Notes: generated by a model not told the origin, from the letters alone. 64,000 bases of DNA from Amycolatopsis vancoresmycina (GCF_000716785.1 NZ_JNYY01000002.1:186001-250000); one strand, 5' to 3'; counted from the stretch's first letter, positions 25,050-34,133 are shown. A program made the numbers and translations.

Positions 25050-26812
25050 CGGCCCGCCGCGTAGCCCTGCATCCCGCGCGCGTTGGCGGCCGCCCGCAGG
25101 ACGCCGTCCGCGCGGGACACCGCCGACAGGCGGCCCAGCGCCCAGTCGCCCGCGTCCACGATCCGGTGGCCGCGGGCGCGCAGCGCGTCCAAAGTGGACG
25201 CACCCAGCCGGGACTCCACCACCAGCTCGCGCGGGTTCCACGCGCGCGGGTAGAACGAGCTCGGGAACGCCGTCGTGTGCCAGGCCGGTGAATCGATCGA
25301 CTCCTGGAGGTTCAGGCCGCCGTAGGTGTGGGCCAGCCAGAAGCACAGCTGCCACTGGTCCTGCTGGTCGCCGCCCGGGGTGCCGAACGCCAGGGTCGGG
25401 ACGCCGTCGCGCAGGGCCAGGGACGGGGACAGCGTGATCCGGGGGCGCTTGCGCGGGGCCAGGGAATTGGGCAGGCCCTGCTCCAGCCAGAACATCTGGC
25501 CGCGGGAATCCAGGCAGAAGCCCAGCGACGGGATCGTCGGGCTCGACTGCAGCCAGCCGCCCGACGGCGTCAGGGACACCAGGTTGCCCGCCGCGTCGAC
25601 GACGTCCAGGTGGACCGTGTCGCCGCGGGTCTGGCCCTGGGGGCCCACCGTCGGCTCGCCCGTGGCGCCGCCGCCCGCTGCGACGCCCTGCAGCGAATCG
25701 AGGATCGCCGGGAGCCGTGCCGGGCCGCGCGCGTCGCCCGGGCGGAGCTCAGCGGACGCGGAATCGCCGATCAGGGCGCGCCGGGCGTCGGTGTACGACG
25801 GCGAAAGCAGCACGTCCAGCGGTACGTCCGTGTCGCCGTACCAGGCCTCGCGGTCCGCGAAGGCCAGCTTCGCGGCTTCGGTCGCCAGGTGCACCGTGCG
25901 CTCCGACGGGACGCCGTCCACATAGGACAACTCGTCGCGGAAGCCGTGCAGCAGGAGCGCCTGCTGCAGCAGGGCCGGGCCCTGCGTCCAGCCGCCCATC
26001 TTCACCAGGCGCCAGTCGTCGACGTCCACGTACGCCGGGTCCTCGTACGTCGCCGACCACGACGCCAGGTCCTCGCCCGTCAGCAGGCCCGCGTGGTCGC
26101 GGCCCGAGTCGTCGCGGAACGCCTGGCGGCTGAACGACTCGATCTCTTCCGCGACGAAACCCTGTGACCAGGCACGACGTCCCGCGTCGAGCTGCGCTTC
26201 CCGGCCGGAGACGGACTCCGCCTCCCGAAGCAGGCGCTCCCACGTGTCGGCCAGCACCGGGTTGCGGTGCAGGCCCGACGCCGGTTTGCCGTCCGGCATC
26301 CAGAGCGCCGCGGACGTCGGCCAGTGCTCGGTGAACAAGCCGGACACCGCGCTGATCGTGTCGCCGACTCGCGACACCAGCGGGACGCCGTTGCGCGCGT
26401 AGCCGATCGCGTACGACAGCACCGCGCGAAGCGGCTTCGTGCCGTAGTCGCGAAGCAGCAGGAGCCAGGCGTCCCAGGCGCCCGGGACGGTCGCCGGGAG
26501 GAGGCCGCTGCCCGGGATCAGATCCAGGCCCAGCGACGCGAAATGCGCGGCGGTGGCCCCCGCGGGCGACGGGCCTTGACCGGCCAGCGCCCGCGGGGTC
26601 GGGTCGTCCGCTGTCACGAAGAGGCCGGGTACCTGGCCGGCCGGGCCGCACAGGTGTGGCTCGGCGACCTGCAGGACGAAGCCGGCCGCGACCGCCGCGT
26701 CGAACGCGTTGCCGCCGTCCTCCAGCACCGCCATCCCGGTGGCCGAAGCCAGCCAGTGCGTCGATGCCACCATCCCGAAGGTGCCGGTCAGCTCCGGCCT
26801 CGTCGTGAACAT
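25046..26812 (-). CDS. ggt: Gamma-glutamyltransferase-family N-terminal nucleophile hydrolase
   Basis: 588 aa. GNAFDAAVAAGFVLQVAEPH near residue 35 and the autocleavage site GDTVHLDVVD (Thr399 as nucleophile of the small subunit) mark the family. LTPSGGWLQSS and the C-terminal glycine loop TPGGDQQ are also present. No signal peptide is visible, unlike secreted GGTs, and the usual LMNDEMDDF-type lid region is altered. The protein may therefore belong to the intracellular, cephalosporin-acylase-like side of the family and act on gamma-glutamyl or related amides. Confidence 0.88.
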   Translation of the reverse strand: MFTTRPELTGTFGMVASTHWLASATGMAVLEDGGNAFDAAVAAGFVLQVAEPHLCGPAGQVPGLFVTADDPTPRALAGQGPSPAGATAAHFASLGLDLIPGSGLLPATVPGAWDAWLLLLRDYGTKPLRAVLSYAIGYARNGVPLVSRVGDTISAVSGLFTEHWPTSAALWMPDGKPASGLHRNPVLADTWERLLREAESVSGREAQLDAGRRAWSQGFVAEEIESFSRQAFRDDSGRDHAGLLTGEDLASWSATYEDPAYVDVDDWRLVKMGGWTQGPALLQQALLLHGFRDELSYVDGVPSERTVHLATEAAKLAFADREAWYGDTDVPLDVLLSPSYTDARRALIGDSASAELRPGDARGPARLPAILDSLQGVAAGGGATGEPTVGPQGQTRGDTVHLDVVDAAGNLVSLTPSGGWLQSSPTIPSLGFCLDSRGQMFWLEQGLPNSLAPRKRPRITLSPSLALRDGVPTLAFGTPGGDQQDQWQLCFWLAHTYGGLNLQESIDSPAWHTTAFPSSFYPRAWNPRELVVESRLGASTLDALRARGHRIVDAGDWALGRLSAVSRADGVLRAAANARGMQGYAAGR

Positions 26813-26839
26813 ACCCCGATAGTACGCAACGCTAACGAA

Positions 26840-27256
26840 TTACCAAGCCGTCGGACGACGCCGTTCCGGCTCGTACGGCTGCGTGATGATTTCCATCCCG
26901 TTGCCGCCGGGATCGAGGAAGTAGACGCCACGGCCGCCGTGGTTGTGGTTGATTTCGCCGGCCTGCTTCATCTGCGGGTCGGCGAAATGGGTCACGCCCG
27001 ATTCGACGAGCCGCGCGAAGACGGCGTCGAAGTCGTCTTCGGGGACCAGGAAGCAGTAGTGCTGCAGGCGAAGGTCCGCTTCGGGGACACTCGCGAAGTC
27101 CAGCCGGACGCCGTTGCGCGTCTCGACGGGGATGAACGGACCCCACTCTTCCCCGACTTCGAGGCCGAGCAGGGTCGCCAGGAATTCGGCGGATTCCCGG
27201 TTGTTCCGGGACGGGACGATCAGGTGGTTGAGTTCGACGGATACGGATACTGGCAC
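26840..27256 (-). CDS. Single-domain VOC-family protein
   Basis: 138 aa from GTG 27256. The domain starts ELNHLIVPSRNNRESAEFLATLLGL, with His early and Glu late (YFLDPGGNGMEIITQPY), the expected metal ligands of the vicinal-oxygen-chelate fold. The family includes glyoxalases, dioxygenases and resistance proteins; the substrate is not evident. It lies 27 bases before ggt and about 30 bases after UDP-glucose dehydrogenase on the same strand. Confidence 0.85.
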   Translation of the reverse strand: MPVSVSVELNHLIVPSRNNRESAEFLATLLGLEVGEEWGPFIPVETRNGVRLDFASVPEADLRLQHYCFLVPEDDFDAVFARLVESGVTHFADPQMKQAGEINHNHGGRGVYFLDPGGNGMEIITQPYEPERRRPTAW

Positions 27257-27285
27257 GATTCCGGATCGTAGCCAGCACCACCCGG

Positions 27286-28590
27286 TCAGGACACCTTGAT
27301 TTTCGCCGCCGCCCGCGGCCGCCCGACACCCTGCCAGGACAAGCCGGCGTCCACGATCGCCCGCGGGTCCAGCAGGTTGCGCGTGTCGACGACGTCGATG
27401 CCGTCCATGAGCTCGGCCATCGCGGCCCAGTCGAGGTGCTTGAACTCGGCCCACTCGGTCAGCACGACGACGACGTCCGCGTCCTTCGCGACCTGGTAGG
27501 CGTCGTCGACGACGGTCATCCCGGCGATCTCGCCGTCGACGGCCGGGTCGTAGGCGGTCAGCTCCGCGCCCAGCGCGCCCAGCACCGACGAGACGGCGAG
27601 CGCGGGCGAGTCGCGCAGGTCGTTCGTGCCCGCCTTGAACGCCAGGCCCAGCACGCCGATCCGGGCGCCGGCCAGCGTCCCGCCGACCGCGCCGGCGATC
27701 TTCGCGACGATCCGGTCGCGCTGGGCGATGTTCTCGTCGATGGCCGAGGTCAGCATGGTGAAGTCGTAGTTCACCGACTCGGCCACCTTGACCAGCGCGC
27801 TGGTGTCCTTCGGCAGGCAGGAGCCGCCCCAGCCGGGGCCGGGCTTGAGGAACGTCCGCCCGATGCGCCGGTCGTACCCCATGCCCTCGGTGACGAGGTC
27901 GATGTCCGCGCCGAGCCGTTCGCACAGCTCGGCGATGGAGTTGACGTAGGACAGCTTCAGCGCCAGGTAGCAGTTCGCGGCGTACTTGACCAGTTCGGCG
28001 CTGGCCGCGTCGGCGACGACGACCGGCGCGTCGAGCTCGGCGTAGAGGTCGCCGACCCAGCGCGCGGCGGCGAGGTCGGCCGACCCGACGACGATCCGGT
28101 CGGGGCCGAGGAAGTCCGCGACAGCGGTGCCTTCGCGGAGGAACTCGGGGTTCGACACGACCGGCACGTCGGTCCGGCCGACCAGCTCCCGGATCCGCTT
28201 CGACGTGCCGACCGGCACGGTCGACTTGGTGACCAGGGCGCAACCGGCGGGCAGGACGTCGCCGATCTCGGCCGTCACCGCCTCGACCGCCCGCAGGTCC
28301 GCGGAGCCGCCGGCCCCCATCGGCGTCGGCACGCAGAGGAACACCGCCTGCGCGTCGCGGACGGCGTCCCGCGCGCCGACGACGAACCGGAGACGACCGG
28401 CCGCGAGCCCGCGGTTGACCAGGTCGTCGAGGCCGGGTTCGAGGATGTCGACGCGGCCGGCGGCCAGGCGGGAGACCTTCGCGCGGTCGACGTCCACGCA
28501 GGTGACGCAATGACCCAGACTGGCCAGGCAGGCCCCCGTGGTCAAGCCGACGTATCCGGTTCCTACCACCACGATGCGAGCTGGCGTCAT
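27286..28590 (-). CDS. ugd: UDP-glucose/GDP-mannose-type 6-dehydrogenase
   Basis: 434 aa from ATG 28590. The N-terminal Rossmann motif is VVGTGYVGLTTGACLA. STVPVGTSKRI and NPEFLREGTAVADF follow. The catalytic Cys lies in GWGGSCLPKDT (about 258) and GLAFKAGTNDLRDSPA is the conserved dimer/sugar-binding block. It oxidises UDP-glucose to UDP-glucuronate (or the GDP-mannose equivalent), feeding acidic polysaccharide synthesis. The polysaccharide island at 10-17 kb is a possible consumer. It is divergent from the SDR gene across a 146-base promoter region. Confidence 0.93.
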   Translation of the reverse strand: MTPARIVVVGTGYVGLTTGACLASLGHCVTCVDVDRAKVSRLAAGRVDILEPGLDDLVNRGLAAGRLRFVVGARDAVRDAQAVFLCVPTPMGAGGSADLRAVEAVTAEIGDVLPAGCALVTKSTVPVGTSKRIRELVGRTDVPVVSNPEFLREGTAVADFLGPDRIVVGSADLAAARWVGDLYAELDAPVVVADAASAELVKYAANCYLALKLSYVNSIAELCERLGADIDLVTEGMGYDRRIGRTFLKPGPGWGGSCLPKDTSALVKVAESVNYDFTMLTSAIDENIAQRDRIVAKIAGAVGGTLAGARIGVLGLAFKAGTNDLRDSPALAVSSVLGALGAELTAYDPAVDGEIAGMTVVDDAYQVAKDADVVVVLTEWAEFKHLDWAAMAELMDGIDVVDTRNLLDPRAIVDAGLSWQGVGRPRAAAKIKVS

Positions 28591-28736
28591 GCTGCTGAAG
28601 GTGACAGCCGGAGTTGACCACGACGCTAACGGAACCGGTCCGGCCTGAGAGCGGTGAGCGAAGACACGAACCGCGCCGATGCGAACGAGCGTTAACCTGG
28701 GTCGGCGAATCGGACCAGGCGAAGGGAACGGCACTG

Positions 28737-29495
28737 ATGCAGATCACCGACACCGCGGCGCTCGTCACGGGCGGCGCGTCCGGCCTCGGCGGGGCCACGG
28801 CGAAGGCCCTGGCGGCGAAGGGCGCGCGGGTGTTCGCGCTGGACCTGGCGTCGTCCATCGAGCAGGCCGAGCAGGTCGACGGCATCACCTACGTCGAGGC
28901 CGACGTCACCGACGTCGAGCAGGTCGAGGCCGCCGTCGCGACCGCGGCCGGCTCCGGCGTGCCGCTGCGGACCGTGGTGAACTGCGCCGGCATCGGGCCG
29001 TCCGCGCGGATCCTGTCCAAGAAGGGCCGCCACGACCTCGCGCTGTACGCGAAGGTCATCCAGATCAACCTCGTCGGCACGTTCAACGTGCTGACCATCG
29101 CGTCCGAGGCCATCGCGAAGACCGAGCCGCTCGACGACGACGCCCGCGGCGTCATCATCAACACCGCCTCGATCGCCGCGTTCGACGGCCAGATCGGGCA
29201 GGTCGCCTACTCGTCGTCCAAGGGCGGCGTCGTCGGCATGACGCTGCCCGCGGCCCGCGACCTGGCCTCGCACGGCATCCGCGTGCTGACCATCGCGCCG
29301 GGCATCGTCGACACCCCGATGCTCGCCACGGTCAGCGACGACTTCCGCGCCTCCCTCGCGGCCGGCGTCCCGTTCCCGAAGCGGCTCGCGCGGCCGGACG
29401 AGTACGCGCAGCTCGCGCTGTCGCTCATCGACCACGACTACCTGAACGGCGAGGTCGTCCGGATGGACGGCTCGCTGCGGATGGCCCCGCGCTGA
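28737..29495 (+). CDS. Short-chain dehydrogenase, 3-hydroxyacyl-CoA dehydrogenase type II-like
   Basis: 252 aa from ATG 28737, with AAGGGA upstream. TGGASGLGGATA binds NAD. VNCAGIG, INTASIAAFDGQIGQVAYSSSK contain the catalytic Ser, Tyr and Lys. APGIVDTPML is the expected end of the cofactor loop. The pattern (TASIAAFDGQIGQVAYS) matches HSD17B10-like 3-hydroxyacyl-CoA dehydrogenases, which act in fatty-acid or isoleucine breakdown. A hairpin terminator follows at once. Confidence 0.92.
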   Translation: MQITDTAALVTGGASGLGGATAKALAAKGARVFALDLASSIEQAEQVDGITYVEADVTDVEQVEAAVATAAGSGVPLRTVVNCAGIGPSARILSKKGRHDLALYAKVIQINLVGTFNVLTIASEAIAKTEPLDDDARGVIINTASIAAFDGQIGQVAYSSSKGGVVGMTLPAARDLASHGIRVLTIAPGIVDTPMLATVSDDFRASLAAGVPFPKRLARPDEYAQLALSLIDHDYLNGEVVRMDGSLRMAPR

Positions 29496-29501
29496 CCCAC
29501 C

Positions 29502-29532
29502 CCGCCGGGGGCACGCTCGATGCCCCCGGCGG
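29502..29532. terminator. Bidirectional hairpin terminator
   Basis: CCGCCGGGGGCA (29502-29513) and TGCCCCCGGCGG (29521-29532) form a perfect 12-bp stem with a 7-base loop in the 43-base gap between the convergent SDR and methyltransferase genes. There is no long U tract, as usual in actinomycetes. Confidence 0.8.
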
Positions 29533-29538
29533 TCGTGG

Positions 29539-30192
29539 TCAGCGGGTCAGCCGGATCTCCAGGCCGATGCCGTCGGCCGTCACCGAGCAGCCGCCGAACG
29601 CGCTTTCCGCGGCCAGTTCCTCGAACTGCGCGGGTGTGAACGCGCGGCGCCGCAGCCACCCGAGCGTCTGCCGGACGGTGAAGCCGCTGACGACGCCGAC
29701 GTTCATCCGGGCGACCTCGCGGTCGATGTCCGCGCCGGTGGCCTCGTGGTTGAGGTCGTGGATCACCGCGTAACCGCCCGGGCGCAGCACGCGGTGCATC
29801 TCGTTCAGCGCCGTCACCGGCTGCCGGAAGTTCTTGAACGCGGCCTGGCAGACCACGAAGTCGAACGACTCGGCGTCGAAGGGCGCCTGCGTGATGTCGC
29901 CCTGGAAGAAGTCGATCTCAAGCCCCGCGCCGTTTTCGCGGGCGATGTCGACCATGGTGTGGCTGATGTCGAGCCCGGTGACGCGGTAGCCGCGCTTCGC
30001 CAGCTCCACGGCGAAGAAGCCGGGCCCGGGCGCCACCTCCAGGACCTCGGCGCCTTCCGGCCAGCCCGCCGTGACCTCGGCCGCCTGCCGCCGGTACTGC
30101 GCGAGCTGGGCCTCGGTGCCGCGGTTCTTGGCGTACCAGCGGGCCTGGAAGCCTTCCATCTCGGGCACCTTGTGCTTGCGGGTCGTCTCCAT
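29539..30192 (-). CDS. SAM-dependent class I methyltransferase
   Basis: 217 aa from ATG 30192, with GAGAGG upstream. VLEVAPGPGFFAVELAKRG is the SAM-binding loop, GLDISHTMVDIAREN follows, and FFQGDITQAPFDAESFDFVVCQAAFKNF and VLRPGGYAVIHDL complete the fold. The pattern resembles the ubiquinone/menaquinone-type or small-molecule O/C-methyltransferases. It begins 5 bases after the PadR regulator stops, so they form one operon and the enzyme is probably induced by the regulator's ligand. Confidence 0.88.
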   Translation of the reverse strand: METTRKHKVPEMEGFQARWYAKNRGTEAQLAQYRRQAAEVTAGWPEGAEVLEVAPGPGFFAVELAKRGYRVTGLDISHTMVDIARENGAGLEIDFFQGDITQAPFDAESFDFVVCQAAFKNFRQPVTALNEMHRVLRPGGYAVIHDLNHEATGADIDREVARMNVGVVSGFTVRQTLGWLRRRAFTPAQFEELAAESAFGGCSVTADGIGLEIRLTR

Positions 30193-30197
30193 CGTTC

Positions 30198-30827
30198 CTA
30201 CCTCTCCACGAACTCCCCCAGGTCGTCCGGGAATTCGCCGGTTTCGTGGTAGCGCCGCCAGGCGTCGATGCCCGGCAGGGCGCCGGTGGTCAGTTCTTCG
30301 AGGAAGCCGCGCACCCAGTGCGCTTCGGCTTCCGTCATCGCGAGGTCGTACTCGACCTCCACCAGGAACAGCCGCGGCATGAGCGGCCGCAGCTGCCCGA
30401 GCGCCGCGCGGTGCGCCTCCGCGCGTTCGCCGAGTTGCTCCAGCCGCTCCCGCAGCCGGCTGATCGCCTGGTCGGGCCCCAGCACGCCGATCATCGACAG
30501 CCCGGCCTTGAACCGCGGAGGCTCCCGGTCGACCGTGCCGACGAGCTCGCGGACCCAGTCCTCGAACTCTTCGCGGCCGGCCGGGGTGATCCGGTAGACG
30601 GTCCGCTCCGGCCGCCCGCCGTCCTTCACGCTCTCGACGGCCTCGACGAAGCCGTGTTTCTCCAGGTTGGCGACGACGGTGTAGAGCGAGCCCCACTTGA
30701 TCGGCATGTCGGCGTCCTTGCCGCGCTGCTTGAGCACGGCCGCCATTTCGTACGGGTGCATGGGGCGTTCCAGCACGACGGACAGCACGGCCAGGCCCAG
30801 GACGTTGCCGACTTTCCGCCGCTTCAT
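30198..30827 (-). CDS. PadR-family transcriptional regulator
   Basis: 209 aa, with GAGGAG before the ATG. Residues about 8-85 are the winged helix (LAVLSVVLERPMHPYEMAA; GSLYTVVANLEKHGFVEAV). The C-terminal helical domain (about 100-195) mediates dimerisation. PadR proteins are ligand-responsive repressors. It is co-transcribed with the methyltransferase gene. Repeats over the upstream -10 region suggest autorepression. Confidence 0.93.
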   Translation of the reverse strand: MKRRKVGNVLGLAVLSVVLERPMHPYEMAAVLKQRGKDADMPIKWGSLYTVVANLEKHGFVEAVESVKDGGRPERTVYRITPAGREEFEDWVRELVGTVDREPPRFKAGLSMIGVLGPDQAISRLRERLEQLGERAEAHRAALGQLRPLMPRLFLVEVEYDLAMTEAEAHWVRGFLEELTTGALPGIDAWRRYHETGEFPDDLGEFVER

Positions 30828-30843
30828 CTCAACTCCTCGTTCA

Positions 30844-30889
30844 CGAGTACTCGCAGACGAGTATTACGCAGGACGCGCCAGCTGGCAAG
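30844..30889 (-). promoter_or_regulatory. Promoter and candidate operator of the padR-methyltransferase operon
   Basis: On the minus strand TTGCCA (30889-30884), 16 bases and TAATAC (30867-30862) form a plausible promoter. ACGAGTA occurs twice, 14 bases apart (30844-30850 and 30858-30864), and CGAGTACTCG (30845-30854) is a perfect 10-bp palindrome. Both overlap or follow the -10, the usual place for a self-repressing PadR. Confidence 0.55.
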
Positions 30890-30909
30890 TGTCTTAGTCA
30901 GCGAAATAC

Positions 30910-32550
30910 TCAGAGGTCGAACATGTACGGCACTTCGGCCTGCGCCCGGGCGTCGATCCACTCGCGCAGCGCCCGCGTCGCGAGGACGTCGTCCTCGTTG
31001 TAGCGCAGGAGCCGCTCGCGCTGGTCGTCGTCCGGCTTCTCGCCGTCCATGCCCACGGCGTCGCGGTACCAGCGCATCGACGCTTCGCCGCCCGCTTCGG
31101 GGTCGCGCCACGAGAAGCCGGCCACCGGCGCGATCACCTTCAGGCCCTTGCCGTGGGAGCACAGGAACTGGTCGGTGACGCTGCGGAAGAGGTCCACCCA
31201 CTGCTCGGAGTCCACAAAGGACTGGATGTCCTTCTTGGACGGCACGCCGGGGTGGTCGCCGAAGCGCTCGACCGAGCCGAAGAGCCAGCGGTTCTCGGCG
31301 AGCGCGTTGTAGCAGTAGGCGCGGAAGGTCAGGCCCGCCGCTTCGGTGCGCTCGCGGACGTCGGTGAGCCAGGCCCAGAACTCGGCGAAGGAGCGGGCCT
31401 CGTCGTCGGTGGGCAGGGGGTCCCACGTCGCGAAGGCGCGGTAGCCCGGCGTGACACCGATGTCGGCGCCGGTCAGCAGGCAGCCCCAGAGGTACGCACC
31501 GGCGTCGCCGAAGCTCTCCATGTCGACGTCGATCTCGACGTCGGCGCGCGGCACCTCGACCCGGTCGACGCGGCGCACCAGCGTCAGGTCGGCCAGCCAG
31601 GCCCGGGCGAGCACGACGGCGTCGGGGAACGTGACGCCCGTCCAGTTCACCGCGGGCGGCTCGCCCGCCGGGTCGAGCGCGGCCAGCTTGTCCACAGTGG
31701 ACACGCCGGCGCGGCGCAGCTCGACGGCGTCCTCGCCGCGGACGACGAGGCTGACGTCCCGGGTCTCGGTGAGCACGACCTCGCACGTCGGCCACCACGG
31801 GCAGCGGCGGCACTCCAGCACGCGCGACGGCTCGGCGAGCGGCTCCTCGCCGTTCGCGGCCGCGCTGGCGATGGCCAGCCGGTCGGCGAACCGGGCCTGG
31901 TATTCGGTGAGCGCGGTGCGGCCGCCGGGCCAGGTGGCCGCGGTGAGGTCGTGCCAGACGACGACGTCGGCGTCGAGGCCGATGACACCGCCGAGGGCCC
32001 GGCTTTCGTCGGCCTGCCCGAGCGTCTGCAGCATGCGGCGGACGTGCACGAGCCGGAGCTGGTCACGCGGCTGCGAGCGGACCTTGCGGCCCTCGTCGGG
32101 CGCGCGGTGCGCCGGGTCGAGGTCGGTCAGCTCGGTGACGACGGCGCCGGCCCCGCGGTCGGTGATGCGGTGCCGCACGACGAGCACCGGGACGTACCCG
32201 CGGCCACTGCGGACGAGCAGGTCGACGCCGCCCCGCCGGTGCCCGGCCGCGTCGACCGGCAGCAGCGCACCCCAGATGTAGCGGGCGCCGTCGGCGAAGG
32301 CCTGCAGCGTCCGCTCGACGCGCTCGGCGGCCGGCAGGTCACGGCCGATCTTCACCCAGTGGTCGTCGTTGGCGGCCATCAGCCGGGCGACGATGTCCTC
32401 GCGGTGCGCGGTGGCGTCGGCGATCCGCTGCTGCGCGGTGGGGTCGGGCGGCGAAAGCGGTACCTCACGCATGGCGGGGTCGTGTTCGAGGTGCACCCGG
32501 CGACGGCAGCGGCTGACCGCACCCGCGTCGAGTACCACCTCGGTGTTCAT
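30910..32550 (-). CDS. TM0106-family RecB-like nuclease with Fe-S cluster and RNase H-like domain
   Basis: 546 aa from ATG 32550. The N-terminal half is a RecB/Cas4-like nuclease: Cys15 plus the later CRRCPWWPTC give four Cys in the spacing of an iron-sulfur staple, and GGVDLLVR/VPVLVVRH supply the PD-(D/E)xK core. The C-terminal half is a DEDD-type RNase H fold: VDMESFG, YCYNALAENRWL and YNEDDVLATRALREW. The combination is known as the TM0106 family, of uncertain role in DNA or RNA repair or processing. No CRISPR or helicase gene is nearby. Confidence 0.88.
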   Translation of the reverse strand: MNTEVVLDAGAVSRCRRRVHLEHDPAMREVPLSPPDPTAQQRIADATAHREDIVARLMAANDDHWVKIGRDLPAAERVERTLQAFADGARYIWGALLPVDAAGHRRGGVDLLVRSGRGYVPVLVVRHRITDRGAGAVVTELTDLDPAHRAPDEGRKVRSQPRDQLRLVHVRRMLQTLGQADESRALGGVIGLDADVVVWHDLTAATWPGGRTALTEYQARFADRLAIASAAANGEEPLAEPSRVLECRRCPWWPTCEVVLTETRDVSLVVRGEDAVELRRAGVSTVDKLAALDPAGEPPAVNWTGVTFPDAVVLARAWLADLTLVRRVDRVEVPRADVEIDVDMESFGDAGAYLWGCLLTGADIGVTPGYRAFATWDPLPTDDEARSFAEFWAWLTDVRERTEAAGLTFRAYCYNALAENRWLFGSVERFGDHPGVPSKKDIQSFVDSEQWVDLFRSVTDQFLCSHGKGLKVIAPVAGFSWRDPEAGGEASMRWYRDAVGMDGEKPDDDQRERLLRYNEDDVLATRALREWIDARAQAEVPYMFDL

Positions 32551-32640
32551 GGAGATCACTCTAGATTCCCACCGCCGAGCCGACATGCCCGCCACCCAGG
32601 CGACCAGTAAGTTCGACCTCGACACGTCGCAGGAGGTGCC

Positions 32641-33102
32641 ATGGCGCGCAAGGCCAAGGTCGAGGGTGAAGCCAGGTTCACCCCTAAGAGGGCGAAGAAC
32701 GCGGTCGCGGTGGCGAAGGTGCTCGGCCCGGCGGTGATCCCGGTGGTGGCACCGCTGGCGGTCCGCGCGGCGGGCGCGGCCCGCGAGGCGTACGACCGCT
32801 ACCAGGCGCGCAAGCTGGGCGTTTCGGTCGACAAGCTGGGCGAGTACACCGGCCGGGGCGCGGCGCTGCACGCCCGGATCGCGGGAGTGGCGGACGGCTG
32901 CCGCGACCTGCAGAAGTCGGAGAAGGCGTCGGACGCGGACCGGGAGTTCGCCGCAGGAGCGCTCGGAACTTTGGAGCAGCTGTCGGCTTCGGTGCGGGCG
33001 GCGGAGCGGATGCCTGCGGCGCGACGCAAGTCGGTGCACCGTGCGGTGGCGGGCGAGCTCGAGCGGCTCGAGGGCCAACTGCTGCACCGGCTGGGTCTCT
33101 GA
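32641..33102 (+). CDS. Conserved actinobacterial protein, DUF6474-like
   Basis: 153 aa, with AGGAGG before the ATG. The N-terminus is Lys/Arg-rich (KAKVEGEARFTPKRAKNA), then an Ala/Pro/Val-rich weakly hydrophobic helix (about 27-48), then amphipathic helices with Arg and Glu. It resembles DUF6474 from memory. It may be peripheral to membrane or nucleic acid; function is unknown. It is divergent from the TM0106 nuclease (90-base gap) and ends at a strong hairpin. Confidence 0.78.
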   Translation: MARKAKVEGEARFTPKRAKNAVAVAKVLGPAVIPVVAPLAVRAAGAAREAYDRYQARKLGVSVDKLGEYTGRGAALHARIAGVADGCRDLQKSEKASDADREFAAGALGTLEQLSASVRAAERMPAARRKSVHRAVAGELERLEGQLLHRLGL

Positions 33103-33106
33103 CGGC

Positions 33107-33143
33107 ACCGGTCGGCACCGCAGAATTATCGGTGCCGACCGGT
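33107..33143. terminator. Bidirectional hairpin terminator
   Basis: ACCGGTCGGCACCG (33107-33120) and CGGTGCCGACCGGT (33130-33143) form a perfect 14-bp stem with a 9-base loop. It sits between the convergent DUF6474-like and opuC-type genes. Confidence 0.85.
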
Positions 33144-33173
33144 AGAGTCGAAAACGGGGGGTGCCCCGGCGGG

Positions 33174-34133
33174 CTACTGCACGAAGCCCTTCTTGACCAT
33201 CCAGTCGTGGGCCACCTTGCCCGCGTCCTGGCCGTCGACGTCGACCTGCTTGCACAGCTCGACCATCTGCTCGTTGTCGATCGCCGCGCTGACCTTCTCC
33301 AGTGGCCCGCGGACCTCCGGGTGCTGCTTCAGCCACTCCGTGCGCAACGTCGCCACCGCGTTGTACTGGGGGAACGCCTTCTTGTCGTCCTCCAGCACCC
33401 GCAGGTTCAACCCCGAGATCCGGCCGTCCGTGGTGAAGACCTCGCCCACCGGGCAGGTTCCGCTCGCCACCGCCGAGTAGATCGTGCCGATGCCGAAGTT
33501 CTTCACCGTCGGGTTCTGGAAGCCGTACGCCTTGACGGCGGCCGGGAAGCCGTCCTGGCGGCTGGTGAATTCCGTCTCCAGGCAGAACACCGCCTGGTCC
33601 GGCTTCTGCTTGATGAACGCCGCCAGGTCGGACGTCGTCTTCAGGTTGTTGGCCGCGCCGTACTTCTCCGTCACCGCGAACGCGTACTGGTCGTTCAGCG
33701 GCGAGTAGTTCAGCCAGGTGACGCCGAACTTCTCCGCGTCCGCCTTGGCCGTCGCCTCGTACTGGGCCTTCTCGCCGCCGGGGACCGGGAGCTCGTTGCC
33801 CTGGTAGTTGATCCAGCCCGTGCCCGTGTACTCCCACGTCACGTCCGTCTGGCCGGACAGCAGCGCCTGCCGGGACGAGTTCGACCCCTTGATGTCCGAC
33901 AGGTCGACGACGTCCGCGCCCGCCGCGGTCAGGGCCATCTCGGCCATGTACGCCAGGATGATGTTCTCGGTGAAGTCCTTCGACCCCACCGTCACCTTCA
34001 CGCCCTGCAGTGCCGGGATGGGCTGGATCGAGCCCGGCTTGATGTCGTACGGCACCGCCTGGTTGACCGTCAGCCCGCAGGACGACAGCGTCACCCCCAG
34101 CAGCGCCACGACTGCCATCCGGCCGAGTTTCAT
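33174..34133 (-). CDS. opuCC: Glycine betaine/choline-type ABC substrate-binding lipoprotein
   Basis: 319 aa from ATG 34133. A lipoprotein signal ends LSSCGL, with Cys19 as the lipid anchor. The mature protein is an OpuAC-family binding domain: VTVGSKDFTENIILAYM, SNSSRQALLSGQTDVTWEYTGTGW and VFTTDGRISGL. Trp and Tyr residues that line a quaternary-amine cage are present. It is the last gene of a four-gene operon and overlaps the permease by 4 bases. The substrate is probably glycine betaine, carnitine or choline-O-sulfate, used for osmoprotection. Confidence 0.92.
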   Translation of the reverse strand: MKLGRMAVVALLGVTLSSCGLTVNQAVPYDIKPGSIQPIPALQGVKVTVGSKDFTENIILAYMAEMALTAAGADVVDLSDIKGSNSSRQALLSGQTDVTWEYTGTGWINYQGNELPVPGGEKAQYEATAKADAEKFGVTWLNYSPLNDQYAFAVTEKYGAANNLKTTSDLAAFIKQKPDQAVFCLETEFTSRQDGFPAAVKAYGFQNPTVKNFGIGTIYSAVASGTCPVGEVFTTDGRISGLNLRVLEDDKKAFPQYNAVATLRTEWLKQHPEVRGPLEKVSAAIDNEQMVELCKQVDVDGQDAGKVAHDWMVKKGFVQ

